From Bacteroidota bacterium (lineage in GTDB: Bacteria; Bacteroidota; Bacteroidia; Chitinophagales; Chitinophagaceae), in NCBI GenBank assembly GCA_018267575.1, contig JAFDYF010000083.1, positions 38,013 to 102,012 of the forward strand: a DNA stretch of 64,000 nt, written 5' to 3'. The notes below the pieces were generated by a model that ran no database searches, was not told the DNA's origin, and was given only the letters and a program-made list of their open reading frames with translations. Shown one piece after another: positions 62,427 to 64,000 of this stretch; the first letter of the stretch is position 1, and each line of letters starts with the position of its first letter. The translations under genes were made by a program, and so were the position numbers.

Positions 62427-62486
62427 AGGTTGAGAAAATCGTTGATGGTTGAAAGCAACATATCAACCCTTCAACTACTCAACCTA
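62427..62486. repeat. Degenerate inverted repeat beginning at the iscS stop codon
   Basis: AGGTTGAG (62427-62434) pairs exactly with CTCAACCT (62478-62485), and inner GTTGA/TCAAC words pair too. The right end includes the iscS stop (CTA on the plus strand, 62484-62486), the same placement as in the tig-clpP element. Confidence 0.6.
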
Positions 62487-63701
62487 ATGGTGCGCCCATT
62501 CAATTTTGTCCATATCCATCCCTTCCTTGAACATCTCCCACAATGGGCTCATTTCACGCAAATGGTTCACTGTTTTTGCTACCTGTTCAATGGTATAATC
62601 AATCTGTTCTTCTGTAGTAAACCGGCCCAAGCCAAAACGAAGTGAACTATGTGCTAGGTCATCGCCCAGTCCCAGCGCCTTCAGCACATAACTAGGTTCC
62701 AGGGAAGCCGAAGTACATGCCGAACCAGAGGAAACAGCGATATCCTTGTTGAAGCCCATCATCAGTCCCTCCCCTTCCACATATTTAAAGGAGATATTGC
62801 TCACATGGGGGAGCCGATGCTCCTTGCTCCCATTTACATAGGACTCTTCCAATTGGGTCAACGAGGCTTCCAATTTGTCGCGAAGGGCACCAATACGTTT
62901 GGTATCCGCTTCCATTTCCTGCATGCAAAGCTCACAAGCTTTTCCAAAACCCACGATACCGGGCACATTCAATGTACCACTTCTCATACCTCTTTCATGA
63001 CCGCCACCGTCCATTTGGGAGGTTACCTTTACCCTTGGGTTTTTCCTGCGCACATATAAAGCACCAATCCCTTTGGGGCCGTACATTTTGTGTGCGGTGA
63101 ATGCCATCAGGTCAATGCCATCCTTGTTCACATCCACAGGCACTTTGCCTACCGCTTGCGTGGCATCGCTGAAAAACAAAATGCCATGTTTGCGGGCAAT
63201 TTTACTGATTTCCTGTACCGGTTGTATTACGCCAATCTCATTGTTTGCATACATAATGGCAATCAGCACGGTTTTGGGCGTAATGGCTGCTTCCAATTCC
63301 CCAAGATCGATCAGACCATCGGGCTTCACTTGTAGGTAGGTAACCTGTCCGCCTTCTTTTTCAATATGCTTACAGGTATCCAATACCGCCTTATGTTCCG
63401 TGTTTGCAGTAATGATATGGTTTCCTTTGCTGGCATACATATCAAAAACCCCTTTGATAGCTAGGTTATCGGCTTCCGTAGCCCCTGAGGTAAATATGAT
63501 TTCCTTAGGGTCGGCGCCAATCAGCTTAGCCACCTGTTCACGAGCATAGTCCACGGCTTCCTCCGCCTGCCAGCCAAAAGGATGGTTGCGGCTGGCCGCA
63601 TTGCCAAACTGGTTGGTAAAATAAGGGAGCATGGCTTCCACTACCCTTGGATCACAAGGGGTTGTGGCGTTATGGTCTAAATAAATCGGAAACTGTATCA
63701 T
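62484..63701 (-). CDS. iscS: Cysteine desulfurase IscS
   Basis: PLP enzyme that releases sulfur from cysteine for Fe-S clusters and tRNA thiolation. 405 residues from the ATG at 63701 (MIQFPIYLDHNATTP); the longer reading to 63731 starts in the promoter and is rejected. The PLP lysine is in TAHKMYGPKGIG and the catalytic Cys in SSGSACTSASLEP. It is first in the operon iscS-iscU-iscA; no iscR regulator is adjacent. Confidence 0.95.
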   Translation of the reverse strand: MIQFPIYLDHNATTPCDPRVVEAMLPYFTNQFGNAASRNHPFGWQAEEAVDYAREQVAKLIGADPKEIIFTSGATEADNLAIKGVFDMYASKGNHIITANTEHKAVLDTCKHIEKEGGQVTYLQVKPDGLIDLGELEAAITPKTVLIAIMYANNEIGVIQPVQEISKIARKHGILFFSDATQAVGKVPVDVNKDGIDLMAFTAHKMYGPKGIGALYVRRKNPRVKVTSQMDGGGHERGMRSGTLNVPGIVGFGKACELCMQEMEADTKRIGALRDKLEASLTQLEESYVNGSKEHRLPHVSNISFKYVEGEGLMMGFNKDIAVSSGSACTSASLEPSYVLKALGLGDDLAHSSLRFGLGRFTTEEQIDYTIEQVAKTVNHLREMSPLWEMFKEGMDMDKIEWAHH

Positions 63702-63728
63702 CGACAGATTATTATATTTTATATAATG

Positions 63729-63736
63729 CAAAATTA
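63729..63736 (-). promoter_or_regulatory. -7 box of the isc promoter
   Basis: TAATTTTG followed by C on the minus strand; predicted leader about 23 nt. It supports the start at 63701. Confidence 0.55.
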
Positions 63737-64000
63737 GACCAAAAGGTTTAGAAAGAAAGACGGCAAAAGCCCATCACGGCACTATTTCCTTATTTCGTAA
63801 ACCCAGTGCATAAGCAAACAGCGATACAAGAATTGATCCATATGTGACCAATCTATAAATCCAGCCGCTTGGCCCTCACTAAAACATTAATTTTAACCTA
63901 TTGCGCTATTAGTTTATCAAAAAAGAAGCATTGATTAAAGCATTGATTCAAAATATTCTTTGTTCTTTTTTGCTTGCCCAAAAAAGAACCAAAAAAGGGC
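63737..64000. other. Terminal spacer with tandem and inverted repeats
   Basis: No coding region. It holds a 12-base direct repeat AAGCATTGATT(A/C) at 63926-63937 and 63938-63949. An 11-bp perfect inverted repeat GTTCTTTTTTG (63962-63972) / CAAAAAAGAAC (63979-63989) with loop CTTGCC follows. The end, with GCCC and GGGC around AAAAAAGAACCAAAAAA, resembles a dispersed intergenic repeat and is cut by the window edge. Confidence 0.4.

Noticed and set aside
1..64000. CRISPR array, transposase, integrase, restriction-modification or toxin-antitoxin system
   Set aside because: I looked for regularly spaced direct repeats and for characteristic protein motifs and found none.

Overview
The window is a stretch of chromosome from a member of the Bacteroidota, most likely a Chitinophagaceae-like organism. 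The evidence is the FabZ half of what is normally an LpxC-FabZ fusion at the left edge, a MurF-alanine racemase fusion, PorX and GldF/GldG (type IX secretion and gliding), a SusC/TonB-type receptor, and many promoters with the Bacteroidota -7 box TAnnTTTG instead of a sigma70 -10 box. Base composition looks uniform and moderately AT-rich by eye. No phage, insertion sequence, CRISPR array or plasmid gene was found. This is mostly core genome, with a few accessory patches.

Layout. 1-1.9 kb: lipid A genes (fabZ end, lpxA) overlapping an ABC ATPase gene. 2-6.1 kb: tsaE-ald (minus) and a CopA-type metal ATPase (plus). 6.2-12.2 kb: recQ converging on a HerA-like ATPase, then an HD phosphohydrolase-lpxD pair. 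12.4-18.4 kb: porX, a small conserved protein, a metallo-beta-lactamase-fold hydrolase, a beta-barrel protein, a helix-hairpin-helix protein and an acyl-CoA dehydrogenase. 18.4-23.1 kb: a proteostasis cluster on the minus strand (tRNA-Leu, tig, two clpP genes, clpX, a small acidic protein). 23.1-27.3 kb: relA/spoT, purA and a very acidic low-complexity protein. 27.3-34.4 kb (minus): lytic transglycosylase, gatA, tatC, tatA, rplS, a LolA-like protein and an ABC exporter pair. 34.8-41 kb: a small T9SS-cargo-like secreted protein, a winged-helix regulator with a membrane partner, a TPR-like secreted protein, a TonB receptor and a LytS-type kinase. 41-44.2 kb: dxs and ppk2. 44.3-49.7 kb: a three-gene secreted glycosidase operon (GH35, an unassigned glycosidase, GH29). 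49.9-57.6 kb: fumC, a lipoprotein, lspA, a methyltransferase, murF-alr and terC. 57.6-60.1 kb: gldG-gldF. 60.1-61.4 kb: gene-poor, with a possible small RNA. 61.5-63.7 kb: iscS-iscU-iscA.

Functional themes are envelope biogenesis (lpxA, lpxD, murF-alr, lspA, the LolA-like protein, tatAC), secretion and gliding (porX, gldFG), ATP-dependent proteolysis and folding (tig, clpP, clpX), stringent response and nucleotide supply (relA/spoT, purA, ppk2), iron-sulfur assembly (iscSUA), and breakdown of a fucose- and galactose-containing glycan.

The least expected signals are non-coding. A family of degenerate inverted-repeat elements built from GACTC/AACTC-type words appears several times. One copy is 60 bp long with perfect 11-bp ends and lies in frame inside the ABC ATPase gene. 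Two others begin at the stop codons of tig and iscS inside operons. Three genes (tsaE, the MBL hydrolase and terC) have a -7 box ending exactly 5 nt before the start codon, which predicts leaderless mRNAs. The acyl-CoA dehydrogenase leader holds a complete terminator hairpin between promoter and start codon. A roughly 100-nt transcript with its own terminator may lie at about 60.22-60.33 kb. I did not see a clear-cut new multi-gene system; the repeat family is the best candidate for something undescribed.
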